Virus record (IMG/VR): IMGVR_UViG_3300035670_000664
Span: 1 to 37,248 of that record
DNA length: 37,248 bases
Reading direction: 5' to 3' (one strand)
From: a virus
Shown: piece by piece, positions 24,955 through 31,884 of the stretch
Position numbering within the stretch: the first letter of the stretch is position 1
Layout: each line of letters begins with the position of its first letter
Notes under the pieces: model-generated
Told to the model about the DNA's origin: nothing
Database searches by the model: none
The model's input: only the letters and a program-made list of their open reading frames with translations
Program-made: the position numbers and the translations under genes

Positions 24955-25734
24955 ATGCGCCTCCTATCCCGCGCTATCCGTACTGCATCAGCAGGGGGTG
25001 CGACACTGCCAACAGTGTGGCGCTCTCTGCTTGAGCAGCAAATAGCGTTTAGACGGGGCGAGGTAAGCATGATTGCTGGTCCTCCAGGGGCTGGTAAGTC
25101 AACACTTGCTCTGTCACTTGCAGTGCATGTGCAAGTACCAACGCTGTACATCTCCGCAGATACTCACTCACACACTATGAGTTTGCGTTTGCTTGCGATG
25201 TTAACTGGCAGAACACAAGCAGAAGTAGAACCAATGATGGAAGCAGACAGAGAGTGGGCAGCACAAATGCTCAAGCCTGCTGACCACATCATGTGGGAGT
25301 TTGACTCAGCACCTACTCTCAAAGATGTAGAGGATGCAGTCCTTGCAGCACGAGAGCGTTTGGGTAGAGATGTTGAACTGATTGTGCTTGATAACGCAGT
25401 AGATGTAACCATTGATGGACAGGATGAGTGGGGCGGATTACGCACACTTATGCGTGAACTTAAGTGGTGGGCTAGAGATACTGGCGCTGCTGTTGTTGTT
25501 TGTCACCACACCAGTGAAGGTGTTAATGGTAATCCTTGTCCTCCGCGTTCATCGCTACATGGCAAGGTGGCTCAGACCCCTTCTCTGATACTTACAGTAC
25601 ATGGGCAGATTGCTTCAATGGGTGTGTGTGCAGTGAAGAACCGATACGGACCCGCTGATGCCACAGGTTCAAGCCCAGTGTGGCTTGCCTACGACCCTGC
25701 AAGTATGCAGATTAAGGACTTAGCACAACCATGA
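24955..25734 (+). CDS. DnaB/RecA-fold ATPase (replicative helicase core-like)
   Basis: Encodes 259 aa. Walker A is GPPGAGKST (42-50), an acidic/His segment ISADTHSH follows near 66-73, Walker B is LIVLDN (142-147), and a sensor-like VVVCHHTSE follows near 175-184. FRRGEVSMIAGPPGAGKST is the typical entry of the DnaB/RepA/KaiC-like core. The usual DnaB N-terminal domain is absent, so this is a helicase core or a Sak4/RecA-like recombination ATPase. The presence of primase genes 2 kb downstream favours the helicase reading. No GTTTAAAC occurs in this gene or the two before it. Confidence 0.75.
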   Translation: MRLLSRAIRTASAGGATLPTVWRSLLEQQIAFRRGEVSMIAGPPGAGKSTLALSLAVHVQVPTLYISADTHSHTMSLRLLAMLTGRTQAEVEPMMEADREWAAQMLKPADHIMWEFDSAPTLKDVEDAVLAARERLGRDVELIVLDNAVDVTIDGQDEWGGLRTLMRELKWWARDTGAAVVVCHHTSEGVNGNPCPPRSSLHGKVAQTPSLILTVHGQIASMGVCAVKNRYGPADATGSSPVWLAYDPASMQIKDLAQP

Positions 25735-25859
25735 AAACTTTAATCGCAATCCTTGCAGCGCTCGCAGCACTTGTTGGTGTAGCCATCATCGTTGCCATGG
25801 CGGTAATAGATGTTGTTATTGACTTTGAAGATGGAGAATTAGATGACGAAGAATACTGA
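25731..25859 (+). CDS. Single-pass membrane peptide with acidic tail, 42 aa
   Basis: Overlaps the ATPase stop (ATGA). The product is MKTLIAILAALAALVGVAII-type hydrophobic helix followed by a cytosolic-looking acidic tail (DFEDGELDDEEY). Its end overlaps the next gene by 17 bases. A one-helix protein inside a replication operon may tether or act on the host membrane, but no function can be assigned. Coupling at both ends supports translation. Confidence 0.55.
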   Translation: MKTLIAILAALAALVGVAIIVAMAVIDVVIDFEDGELDDEEY

Positions 25860-26163
25860 TTGGGAATTAAAAATTGCTGAGAACATGGGTGACTTACGAG
25901 GAACCTATGACAGCGAAGATGTGGTCGTGCCAACCAAGTCACTGATTACAGATATGAAAGCACAGTTAATGTTTTTACCTAAGAACTTTACATGGACAGT
26001 GGGATGGAGGACCTATGTTTGGCAGAATAAGGAAACGGGCAGGTTCCAAGAACTTACGGAAGAAGAATACACAACCCTTGTTAATGGAGGGACTGTCAAT
26101 TACTCCAGAGATGGTGGAGGAAGCGATACTGAACTCACCACTCCCGCAGGAGATGAAGGATAG
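25843..26163 (+). CDS. Hypothetical protein, 106 aa
   Basis: The ATG at 25843 has GGAGAATTAG shortly upstream, inside the previous gene. Contains a Trp/Tyr-rich central part (FTWTVGWRTYVWQNKETGRF) and an acidic, Gly/Ser-rich end. No catalytic motif or membrane segment. Function unknown. Its 3' end overlaps the next gene substantially, and both frames look protein-like in part. Confidence 0.6.
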   Translation: MTKNTDWELKIAENMGDLRGTYDSEDVVVPTKSLITDMKAQLMFLPKNFTWTVGWRTYVWQNKETGRFQELTEEEYTTLVNGGTVNYSRDGGGSDTELTTPAGDEG

Positions 26164-26434
26164 TTTATTAAGTGAACTTCCAAACTTTGTGGAACTGGTT
26201 GATGAGGCGACAAGCAAAGTATTCAACCCATCTGCCGCATGGTTTGAGTCACTCCAGTTTGCTGACTATGTGGCGCAACTTGCTGGACATCTCCGAGAGG
26301 AACACGGACCCGACTGTGTGCAAGAAGTCGCAGAAAAACTAATCATTATGGCGGAGTCTTACAAAGACTTAGCCGAACATGCAATGACAATCCTGGACAA
26401 ATCAGATGCGAGGTTTAAACAGTATGGCGCATAG
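26084..26434 (+). CDS. Helical hypothetical protein, about 116 aa (start uncertain)
   Basis: The convincing protein part begins around SITPEMVEEAILNSPLPQEM; possible starts are ATGs at 26084, 26111 and 26153, none with a well-placed ribosome site (AGGAG directly touches 26153). I give 26084. The product is helical and acidic (FADYVAQLAGHLREEHGP, VAEKLIIMAESYKDLAEHAM). It overlaps the previous gene by up to 80 bases and the next one by 11. The palindrome at 26413 lies in its last codons (Phe-Lys). Function unknown. Confidence 0.55.
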   Translation: MEGLSITPEMVEEAILNSPLPQEMKDSLLSELPNFVELVDEATSKVFNPSAAWFESLQFADYVAQLAGHLREEHGPDCVQEVAEKLIIMAESYKDLAEHAMTILDKSDARFKQYGA

Positions 26435-27161
26435 CAGCAAGGAAACATTATCCATAGTTTGGTGCGACAACGGCGATACTGATGGCAAGTTTACTGAAGG
26501 TTTGGTTTACACAATCATCCATGCACCATCCATTGGTGTGCCAGTGAACAACGCTATCCGTGTGCAGGGTAATCAGATTGCACGCCAACGCCAAGCAGCG
26601 ATAGAGATGTGGCAGAAGGTCAATACTGACTGGGCATTGTGGGTTGACTCTGACATTGTGCTTACCCAACAGATGCTCAAGAGCCTATGGGATGCCGCTG
26701 ACAAGGTGGCTCGCCCTGTGGTGAGCGGTGTTTACTTCATTAGTAAACAGATGGAAGGCTCGCTCATGCAACCTATGCCATGTGTCTTTAATGAAACTGG
26801 TAATGAGTATGAGATTAAGTATCTACATCCTTTACCTAAGAACCAAATAGTAAAGGTTGATAGCGCAGGCATGGGTTTAGTGCTGATGCACAAGAGCGTA
26901 CTGTCTAGTTTAAACGAGAAGTTTCCAGACGACTTTTGGTTTGGTGAGAACAATGCGCGAGGCGACAAGTTTATTGGTGAGGATATTGCTTTCTTCCGTA
27001 AGGTAAGAGCAGCGGGTATACCCGTACATGCCCACACTGGTGTGATTGCTAAGCACATGAAACGATTTGCATTTGATGAGGCGTACTACAACCTGTACTG
27101 GGCTGCGGTTGAAGCAGCGGAGAGGAGAGAGCGTGAGTCAGCAACAAGCGAACAAGCGTAG
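26424..27161 (+). CDS. GT-A type glycosyltransferase
   Basis: Encodes 245 aa from the ATG at 26424; 26406 is an upstream in-frame alternative. GAGG runs straight into GTTTAAAC, which occupies the Shine-Dalgarno to start spacer. NTDWALWVDSDIVL holds a DxD-type metal/nucleotide-sugar motif (75-77). GAGMGLVLMHKSVL-type residues and GEDIAFFRKVRAAGIPVHAHTGV match the acceptor/ED region of GT-A phage glycosyltransferases. It may modify phage DNA, virion or host glycans. Its place in a DNA-metabolism operon makes DNA or host-envelope modification both open. Confidence 0.7.
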   Translation: MAHSSKETLSIVWCDNGDTDGKFTEGLVYTIIHAPSIGVPVNNAIRVQGNQIARQRQAAIEMWQKVNTDWALWVDSDIVLTQQMLKSLWDAADKVARPVVSGVYFISKQMEGSLMQPMPCVFNETGNEYEIKYLHPLPKNQIVKVDSAGMGLVLMHKSVLSSLNEKFPDDFWFGENNARGDKFIGEDIAFFRKVRAAGIPVHAHTGVIAKHMKRFAFDEAYYNLYWAAVEAAERRERESATSEQA

Positions 27162-27495
27162 AGGCGCAGCGTGGGAGATTGACCTAGCCGATTGGTTTAT
27201 GGAGCAAGGTTTAAACGCACAGCGTTTGCCTCGTGCTGGTCGCAATGACATTGGAGATGTGTATGTTCCAGGGGTCAATGGTTCCTATGTTGTAGAAGCA
27301 AAGGCTCCACGCCGTGATGGTCGCATTGACCTAAGTGGTTGGATAAAGGAAGCAGAGATTGAAGCAGAGAACTACCGAATCGCTAAGCGACTAGCCGTTG
27401 CACCTACGCCATTGGTAATTATCAAGGCAAGCAACAAGGGGGTTGGTGAAGCGTATGTCGTTCAGAAACTCAGTGATGTCCTCCCCAACCTCTAA
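27133..27495 (+). CDS. Holliday-junction resolvase-like PD-(D/E)XK nuclease
   Basis: The start is the GTG at 27133 with AGAGGAG upstream; the frame is open further left but overlaps the glycosyltransferase. The product is 120 aa: KRRGAAWEIDLADWFMEQG (first Glu), NDIGDVYV (Asp) and YVVEAKAPRR (E-x-K), then a helix with Glu/Asn. This order and size match Hjc-like and phage-encoded Holliday-junction resolvases. It would resolve branched DNA made in replication and recombination before packaging. A GTTTAAAC at 27209 lies in Leu-Asn codons. Confidence 0.7.
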   Translation: MSQQQANKRRGAAWEIDLADWFMEQGLNAQRLPRAGRNDIGDVYVPGVNGSYVVEAKAPRRDGRIDLSGWIKEAEIEAENYRIAKRLAVAPTPLVIIKASNKGVGEAYVVQKLSDVLPNL

Positions 27496-27853
27496 ACATG
27501 ACATCGTTAAAGTGCTTGAACACTATGGATTTGTTATCTCTAGTAATCGTGGCGGGTGGCAATCAGTGCGTTGTGCCTTCCACAATGACCATGTAAAGTC
27601 TGCTCGTTTAAACATAGACAACGGTGGCTTTAGATGTTTTGCCTGCGACATGGCAGGCGATGTGTATTCACTAATTATGAAACGAGAAGGAGTTACATAT
27701 GGCGAGGCTCTCAAAATCGCAGAGAGAATTACTGGCGAAAGCAACGGAGAACTACGAAGGAAGCCTAAGCGAAGCACTGCCATATCTGACGGGTCGCGGT
27801 ATAACAGAGGAAACGGCGCGTATGTTCCGCCTCGGCTTCGTGGCGAGTCCTGA
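27455..27853 (+). CDS. Primase zinc-binding (CHC2) protein, N-terminal part of a split primase
   Basis: Encodes 132 aa from the ATG at 27455 (AAGGGGG about 12 bases upstream). The CHC2 zinc motif is clear: VRCAFHNDH (Cys40, His43) and FRCFACDMAGD (Cys61, Cys64), followed by the VYSLIMKREGVTYGEALKIAERI helix pair of DnaG-type primases. After about residue 90 the sequence becomes Arg/Ser/Gly-rich and unlike primase, exactly where the TOPRIM gene starts in another frame. It recognises template DNA for priming. The tail is probably a by-product of the overlap. Confidence 0.8.
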   Translation: MSFRNSVMSSPTSKHDIVKVLEHYGFVISSNRGGWQSVRCAFHNDHVKSARLNIDNGGFRCFACDMAGDVYSLIMKREGVTYGEALKIAERITGESNGELRRKPKRSTAISDGSRYNRGNGAYVPPRLRGES

Positions 27854-28319
27854 AGCAGGGCATGAACCTTACATTGGTAAGTTGGCTATCCCGTATCTCA
27901 CTCCTTCTGGAGTAGTGGATATTCGTTTCCGTAGTTTAAACAATGATAGCGGTCCGAAGTATCTTTCCAGACCAGGAGCAAGCACACACATTTTCAATGT
28001 GCGAGCGTTGGATATAGATGCTGACATGCTCGTGATTTGTGAAGGTGAACTGGACACAATGATTGCAACACAGGTTGGGTTCGCTGCCGTTGGACTCCCT
28101 GGAGCCAACAACTGGAAGCCGTTTTACTCCCGTGTCCTTGCTGACTGGGAAAAGATTATGTTGTTTTGTGATGGTGACAACGCAGGTAAGGAGATGGCTA
28201 AGACTATCTCAAGAGAATTGGACAATGTATTCCCCGTGTTCATGCCTGACAACTGCGATGTTAACGATGTGTTCCTTGCCGAAGGAGCAGAGGGATTACG
28301 AAAGCGAGTGGGTGTTTAA
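27699..28319 (+). CDS. Primase catalytic (TOPRIM) protein, C-terminal part of a split primase
   Basis: Encodes 206 aa. GAAGGAG stands 7-12 bases before the ATG, within the zinc-finger gene, so it has its own initiation site. LPYLTGRGITEETARMFRLGF is the standard DnaG linker. MLVICEGELDTMIATQVG (Glu115, Glu117) and IMLFCDGDNAGKEMA (Asp158, Asp160) are the TOPRIM motifs. It overlaps the zinc-finger gene by 155 bases. Together the two genes make a primase that would work with the ATPase at 24955. The stop codon TAA lies inside a palindrome (28314-28321). Confidence 0.85.
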   Translation: MARLSKSQRELLAKATENYEGSLSEALPYLTGRGITEETARMFRLGFVASPEAGHEPYIGKLAIPYLTPSGVVDIRFRSLNNDSGPKYLSRPGASTHIFNVRALDIDADMLVICEGELDTMIATQVGFAAVGLPGANNWKPFYSRVLADWEKIMLFCDGDNAGKEMAKTISRELDNVFPVFMPDNCDVNDVFLAEGAEGLRKRVGV

Positions 28320-28323
28320 ACAA

Positions 28324-28812
28324 GTGATTGTTAAACTAGACCAGAGTGAAGTAAGAGTCTGTACCCTGTTGGCAGTTGAGCGTTGGCTAACCAAGTTTGG
28401 TTCCGTTGACCGCCCGAACTACGCAGCAGGAAAAAAGTTTGGCAAGTTAGAACCTGAGATTAACGCCAACATCAGAGCCAATGTTGCTGAGTGGGCAGTT
28501 GCTAAAGAGTACAACCTCTCGTGGTCTGTGCCGTGGTATCCCAATGAACTGCACACACGGCGCAAGAATATCCCTGATGTGGGCGAGTTTGAGATACGCA
28601 CTATCCGTACACAAAATGCAATTCCTTTCTGGAAAAAGGATGCAGGTAGAACTATATTCGGTGTCAAAGTTTTGGATGAGGAATACTTCTCTATCGTTGA
28701 AATCTTTGGCTCGTTTAAAGCAGATGATTATATGACTGATGAGTTTGCCGATGCCTCTATTGGGGGTTGGCGAGTACCTATTGAGTTGATAGTAGAGAGC
28801 GACAATGGATAG
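28324..28812 (+). CDS. Possible nuclease-fold protein, 162 aa
   Basis: I choose the GTG at 28324, which follows GGGT-GTTTAAAC-AA; the longer frame from 28063 lies inside the TOPRIM gene. The product has VAEWAVAKEYNLSW, IPDVGEFEIRTIRT and a following Lys-rich strand (FWKKDAGRTIFGVKVL). Glu-...-PDVG-x-E-x-R is a pattern seen in phage proteins thought to be PD-(D/E)XK-like, but the final Lys is replaced or displaced here, so the assignment is weak. It could be a repair or end-processing nuclease. Confidence 0.55.
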   Translation: MIVKLDQSEVRVCTLLAVERWLTKFGSVDRPNYAAGKKFGKLEPEINANIRANVAEWAVAKEYNLSWSVPWYPNELHTRRKNIPDVGEFEIRTIRTQNAIPFWKKDAGRTIFGVKVLDEEYFSIVEIFGSFKADDYMTDEFADASIGGWRVPIELIVESDNG

Positions 28813-29485
28813 CCAAGATAAAGTTTGGGAAACTATTTACGGGGTAGCCCGTCAAGTTGCAACCCGTGCTAACCGCATGCATCGTGGCATCGTAACCACT
28901 GATGATGTGTACCAGCACCTGTCTTTGTGGGCGTTAGAACACTGGCACAAGATAGAGCAGTGGACAGCAGAAGAAAGTCTGAAGTTTAAACTGCGCAAAA
29001 CTTTCTACAATGAAGCACAAAAGTATGTGGCTAAAGAGCGTTCACACCTGTCGCGTTCGCCAATGAACGATAGTTTTTACTACACCCATGAGGTGTTGCA
29101 TGAACTACTGCGTGATGTGTGGACTCATCAAGGGTGGACAGATACGCCTGACATGAGCAGTGAATACATAAGTCGTAGTGCTAAGCCTTCAGAAGGTGGC
29201 AATCGTGTGGCGTTGTTATCTGATGTGTCAGCAGGGCTAGACCGTTTAAACAAGAACGATAGAGATTTACTTCAGATGCGTTATGCCAATGGTGGTATGG
29301 AGTTTGGTGCGCTCGCAGAGTCCTATGGAACTACCGAGGAAGCCATGCGTAAGCGTGTCAAGCGTGCGCTAACTAAGTTGCAAGACAGGTTGGGTGGCGA
29401 AGCACCAGCATGGCGTGGTCGTAGGCGTGTTCGTAGTAATGCAGAAGCAAGAGCAGAGATTAGAAATCAGGAGGAGCAAGAGTGA
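28805..29485 (+). CDS. Sigma-factor-like protein
   Basis: Encodes 226 aa, overlapping the previous gene by eight bases. The N-terminal part (VARQVATRANRMHRGIVTTDDVYQHLSLWALEHW) resembles sigma region 2 of ECF-like factors. Residues about 140-197 (LDRLNKNDRDLLQMRYANGG, FGALAESYGTTEEAMRKRVKRALTKL) are a good region-4-type helix-turn-helix. The tail is Arg/Glu-rich. A phage sigma factor would redirect host RNA polymerase to late promoters. A related role as a DNA-binding regulator cannot be excluded. Two GTTTAAAC copies lie inside. Confidence 0.7.
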   Translation: MDSQDKVWETIYGVARQVATRANRMHRGIVTTDDVYQHLSLWALEHWHKIEQWTAEESLKFKLRKTFYNEAQKYVAKERSHLSRSPMNDSFYYTHEVLHELLRDVWTHQGWTDTPDMSSEYISRSAKPSEGGNRVALLSDVSAGLDRLNKNDRDLLQMRYANGGMEFGALAESYGTTEEAMRKRVKRALTKLQDRLGGEAPAWRGRRRVRSNAEARAEIRNQEEQE

Positions 29486-30018
29486 TTATTGGTTTATCAG
29501 GTTATGCCCGCAGTGGTAAAGATACAGTTGCTGAGTTGCTCGTACTGAACTATGGGTTTAAACGCATGGCGTTCGCTGATGGCATAAGAGAAGCGTTGCT
29601 TACATTGAACCCCATATTACATGACGGCTATCGTTTAAACGAGATAGTACAAATGTATGGATGGGAAGTTGCAAAGGCTAAGGATGAAGTGCGCCGACTA
29701 TTGCAGGTGCTTGGCACTGAGGTTGGTCGCCAACAAATCCACCAAGATGTTTGGGTGTGGCGTTTGTTTAATCAGATAACCACTGATGAGCGTATCGTCA
29801 TACCTGATGTTCGCTTTCCCAACGAAGCAAATATGATTGAAGCGCAGGGTGGAGAAGTGTGGCGTATAAACAGACACAATCACACAGCAGTCAATGAGCA
29901 TGTATCAGAGCGTGCTATGGATAATCACATGTTTAAACGCGTGCTATACAACGATGGTAGTTTGGATGATTTAGCAGATGAAGTATTCATGTTGATGCAC
30001 AATGTGTTTAAACTATAA
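29482..30018 (+). CDS. Deoxynucleoside monophosphate kinase
   Basis: Encodes 178 aa. A GTG start overlaps the previous stop; AGGAGGAG is upstream. The P-loop is GYARSGKDT (7-15), followed by FKRMAFADGIREAL (the nucleotide-lid/substrate segment), LQVLGTEVGRQ and IVIPDVRFPNEANMI. These are the motifs of phage dNMP kinases of the T4 gene 1 type. It phosphorylates dNMPs for phage DNA synthesis. Four palindromes fall in or just at the end of this gene (29556, 29633, 29931, 30006). Last gene of the rightward operon. Confidence 0.8.
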   Translation: MIIGLSGYARSGKDTVAELLVLNYGFKRMAFADGIREALLTLNPILHDGYRLNEIVQMYGWEVAKAKDEVRRLLQVLGTEVGRQQIHQDVWVWRLFNQITTDERIVIPDVRFPNEANMIEAQGGEVWRINRHNHTAVNEHVSERAMDNHMFKRVLYNDGSLDDLADEVFMLMHNVFKL

Positions 30019-30023
30019 AGAGC

Positions 30024-30081
30024 GAAGCACCCGCGTTATGTGACTGGAGTACATACCTGACGAAAGGAGTGCGGGTGCTTC
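30024..30081. terminator. Bidirectional terminator between converging operons
   Basis: GAAGCACCCGC (30024-30034) pairs perfectly with GCGGGTGCTTC (30071-30081); an inner TATGT/ACATA stem (30037-30041, 30051-30055) shortens the loop. T-rich tracts flank both sides. It separates the dNMP kinase gene from the leftward WhiB gene. A GTTTAAAC ends ten bases before the stem (30013). The loop holds a TGACGAAAGG word (30058-30067), also found as the leader of leftward genes. Confidence 0.7.
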
Positions 30082-30097
30082 TTACTCTAACTATACA

Positions 30098-30403
30098 CTA
30101 TCGTTGTGTACTTGGCAAGGCGATTTCGTTGAGCATCCAACGGCGTGCCTTGCGTAGTGAACGCCTACGAAAAGGCGTGGTTCCACCCCATATTCCGTAG
30201 CGTTCGTGTGCTAATCCCCACTCCAAGCAAGCATCTTTGACTGGGCATCCTGCACACAATCTGTTTGTTATGTATCGTTCCTCTATTGGGTCTAATTTTT
30301 CTTTTACTGGATAGAAAATCTCTGTGTCTATCCCTCTGCATTGGGCGCGTTCAAAGAGTCGCGGGTTGAACTTAAGTATGAACTGCACGAAACCGTCAGC
30401 CAT
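30098..30403 (-). CDS. WhiB-family Fe-S transcriptional regulator
   Basis: Starts at the ATG at 30403 (GCAGGAAAG upstream), giving 101 aa; a longer frame overlaps the next gene. The four WhiB cysteines are present (Cys22, Cys50, Cys53, Cys59: QCRG, RLCAGCPVKDAC), followed by GIWGG (70-74) and an Arg-rich tail (RRRSLRKARRW). WhiB proteins bind 4Fe-4S clusters and contact sigma factor region 4; they are restricted to actinobacteria and their phages. Mycobacteriophage TM4 WhiB interferes with host WhiB2 and division. A similar host-takeover role is plausible here. Confidence 0.9.
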   Translation of the reverse strand: MADGFVQFILKFNPRLFERAQCRGIDTEIFYPVKEKLDPIEERYITNRLCAGCPVKDACLEWGLAHERYGIWGGTTPFRRRSLRKARRWMLNEIALPSTQR

Positions 30404-30422
30404 AACTTTCCTGCTTACAACC

Positions 30423-30608
30423 CTATGATATTCGGGTTGTGTTGGCGTAACCTGTCGCATTTAAATACTCCATAACTGTGGCTACCAATACCTCAACGCG
30501 TACTGGTCTAGTGATTATTGGGTCAGTGGGTACCTCTGCGTTGAAGGTTAATCCACTGGTGATTAGATGTTTGCGTAATCCGTCTAGCAATTCTGCGTAC
30601 TCGTTCAT
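30423..30608 (-). CDS. Small hypothetical protein, 61 aa
   Basis: The start ATG at 30608 overlaps the stop of the upstream gene as TAATG. The product (MNEYAELLDGLRKHLITSG, then PVRVEVLVATVMEYLN) is helical and soluble. No motif recognised. It lies directly between the exported transglycosylase-like gene and whiB in the same leftward operon. Confidence 0.55.
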   Translation of the reverse strand: MNEYAELLDGLRKHLITSGLTFNAEVPTDPIITRPVRVEVLVATVMEYLNATGYANTTRIS

Positions 30609-31048
30609 TAGTACCACCCGCGTGAGAGATTACTGCCTAACGCCTTACAGATGTTGCCTCCGTATTTGCGTTGGATGTATGCAAGCCCTGCTTCTACCTG
30701 TTCAAAGCCGTTGTCGGTGCGTTTAAACCCGACTAACTTCCATGTAACTGGCATGAACTGGGCTATGCCATAGGCACCTGACTCTCTGTTAAGTGCGTTG
30801 GGTCGCCAGTTACTCTCTCGCATCCACAGTGTGTACAGACATGACCACTGCTCTAACTTGCCCATTTGTGCGAGCATGTCTACTGCGTAGCGTTGGTATT
30901 CGTTCTCGTAGAAGGCAACGACTGTGCCACTGATGTGCGCCTCGTTTGTCAGTGGCTCAATCGGGATGTGTGACTCATCAAAAAACCTGTCGTCAATCGC
31001 CACGCTTGCGGTGACGATAAGGAAGATAGCGACTATTCGTTTAAACAT
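30608..31048 (-). CDS. Exported lytic transglycosylase-like enzyme
   Basis: Encodes 146 aa, with AGGAGG upstream. The N-terminus MFKRIVAIFLIVTASVA is a signal peptide or membrane anchor. A soluble-transglycosylase pattern follows: TLWMRESNWRPNAL (candidate catalytic Glu78), SGAYGIAQFMPVTW and AGLAYIQRKYGG. This is the SLT/Rpf-like fold that cuts peptidoglycan glycan strands. It is away from the lysis cassette and in a probable early operon. A palindrome overlaps its start codon (31039-31046, ATG TTT AAA C), and another lies near 30721. Confidence 0.8.
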   Translation of the reverse strand: MFKRIVAIFLIVTASVAIDDRFFDESHIPIEPLTNEAHISGTVVAFYENEYQRYAVDMLAQMGKLEQWSCLYTLWMRESNWRPNALNRESGAYGIAQFMPVTWKLVGFKRTDNGFEQVEAGLAYIQRKYGGNICKALGSNLSRGWY

Positions 31049-31410
31049 TATGCCTCCTGTTTAGCACTGATGTTTCTTACCAGTGTGAGGATGAAGTCGG
31101 GTAGGTCTGTGTCGTAAATCTCTCCGCCCTTGCCACCCACAATTACGGCGTTGCCCACTAGGTGTGGTGTATTACCAAAGAGGAAAGATAGTGCGCTCGC
31201 CATAGGATTCAGAGGTAGATTCTTTAGCAATCCCTCGTCATCTACATAGGCGCACGCAATCTGCTCCCCGTTGTAATCATATAAACGCACCGCAGTAATC
31301 CAACCGTCAATAGATTCTTGGTAGTCGGATAGTTGTTTAAACACCTTCTCGGTGTGCGTTCCATCGGGTCTGATAACTACTCCGTAAACTGGCTTTTGTT
31401 CCTCACTCAT
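31048..31410 (-). CDS. DUF3846-like protein, 120 aa
   Basis: GGAGG is upstream, and the stop overlaps the next start (TAATG). The C-terminal half reads CAYVDDEGLLKNLPLNPMA, then FGNTPHLVGNAVIVGGKGGE. This is the L-P-x-N-x-x-A...I-x-G-x-A-V-V-x-G pattern of DUF3846, widespread in phages and mobile elements and of unknown role. The N-terminal 50 residues (GVVIRPDGTHTEKVFKQLSDY) form an ubiquitin-like or two-layer start. A palindrome at 31335 encodes Phe-Lys. Confidence 0.65.
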   Translation of the reverse strand: MSEEQKPVYGVVIRPDGTHTEKVFKQLSDYQESIDGWITAVRLYDYNGEQIACAYVDDEGLLKNLPLNPMASALSFLFGNTPHLVGNAVIVGGKGGEIYDTDLPDFILTLVRNISAKQEA

Positions 31411-31413
31411 TTG

Positions 31414-31521
31414 TTATGCCTCCTCGTTTTCCCAGTCGGTTACTACTTGTAATGCTTCGGCTGAACTATCTGCTTGTATTACATAGATAGAGTCGCCCTC
31501 TTTGATTAAGTATCTAGTCAC
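31414..31521 (-). CDS. Very short protein, 35 aa
   Basis: A GTG start at 31521 overlaps the upstream gene by eight bases; the stop is four bases before the next gene. The peptide (VTRYLIKEGDSIYVIQADSS, then AEALQVVTDWENEE) has a beta-beta-alpha look that small phage proteins often have. It fills the gap completely. Proposed because of the packing; family unknown. Confidence 0.5.
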   Translation of the reverse strand: MTRYLIKEGDSIYVIQADSSAEALQVVTDWENEEA

Positions 31522-31654
31522 TATCAATCTCGCTTTCCTCTATTGACTTCATCAGGTCGTTGATACTTGGTGCCATGACATCATCATCACAGATAGCACC
31601 GTGAGGTGTCAAGGTGTTTGAGATAGTTCCTCCACAAACTCCGCATGATGCCAT
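31514..31654 (-). CDS. Small CxxC protein, 46 aa
   Basis: The ATG at 31654 lies immediately after GTTTAAAC (31655-31662); AAAGG is 14 bases upstream. A longer frame from 31768 overlaps the upstream gene and lacks sense. The product begins MASCGVCGGTIS with a CxxCG, a third Cys at residue 22, and has an acidic end (IEESEIDSD). Half of a zinc-binding knuckle is likely. Function unknown. Confidence 0.6.
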   Translation of the reverse strand: MASCGVCGGTISNTLTPHGAICDDDVMAPSINDLMKSIEESEIDSD

Positions 31655-31656
31655 GT

Positions 31657-31884
31657 TTAAACACTCAACCTTTCTTGATTCATCTTGTTGAGCATCTCTT
31701 GTAGTTGGTGCATGGCATCCTCCTCGCCTTCCACCCATTGACCGTTGCCTTGATAGGCGTAGTCCCACTCTCTTGTTTCAGTGTCATAGACAGTTCCGTT
31801 TGGGAAGGCATATTCCTCTGTGTCCACATCTAAGTGCCACTCTTTGCCGTCAAAGTAAACCGCATAGTGATGATGCTTAGCCAT
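31657..31884 (-). CDS. Small hypothetical protein, 75 aa
   Basis: GGAGG, then GTTTAAAC, then AATGG: the palindrome (31886-31893) sits in the spacer before the start at 31884. The stop codon is inside the next palindrome (31655-31662). The product has HHHYAVYFDGKEWHLDVDTEE and WDYAYQGNGQWVEGEED, a beta-rich, Trp/Tyr-rich protein, with a helical end (MHQLQEMLNKM). Unknown family. Confidence 0.65.
   Translation of the reverse strand: MAKHHHYAVYFDGKEWHLDVDTEEYAFPNGTVYDTETREWDYAYQGNGQWVEGEEDAMHQLQEMLNKMNQERLSV

Noticed and set aside
24955-25734. Full-length DnaB helicase
   Set aside because: The N-terminal primase-interacting domain is absent; I only call a helicase/RecA-fold core.
27699-27853. 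Sequencing frameshift as the cause of the split primase
   Set aside because: A well-placed GAAGGAG and ATG serve the TOPRIM gene, and conserved primase linker residues follow directly, so separate translation is the simpler reading; not excluded without reads.
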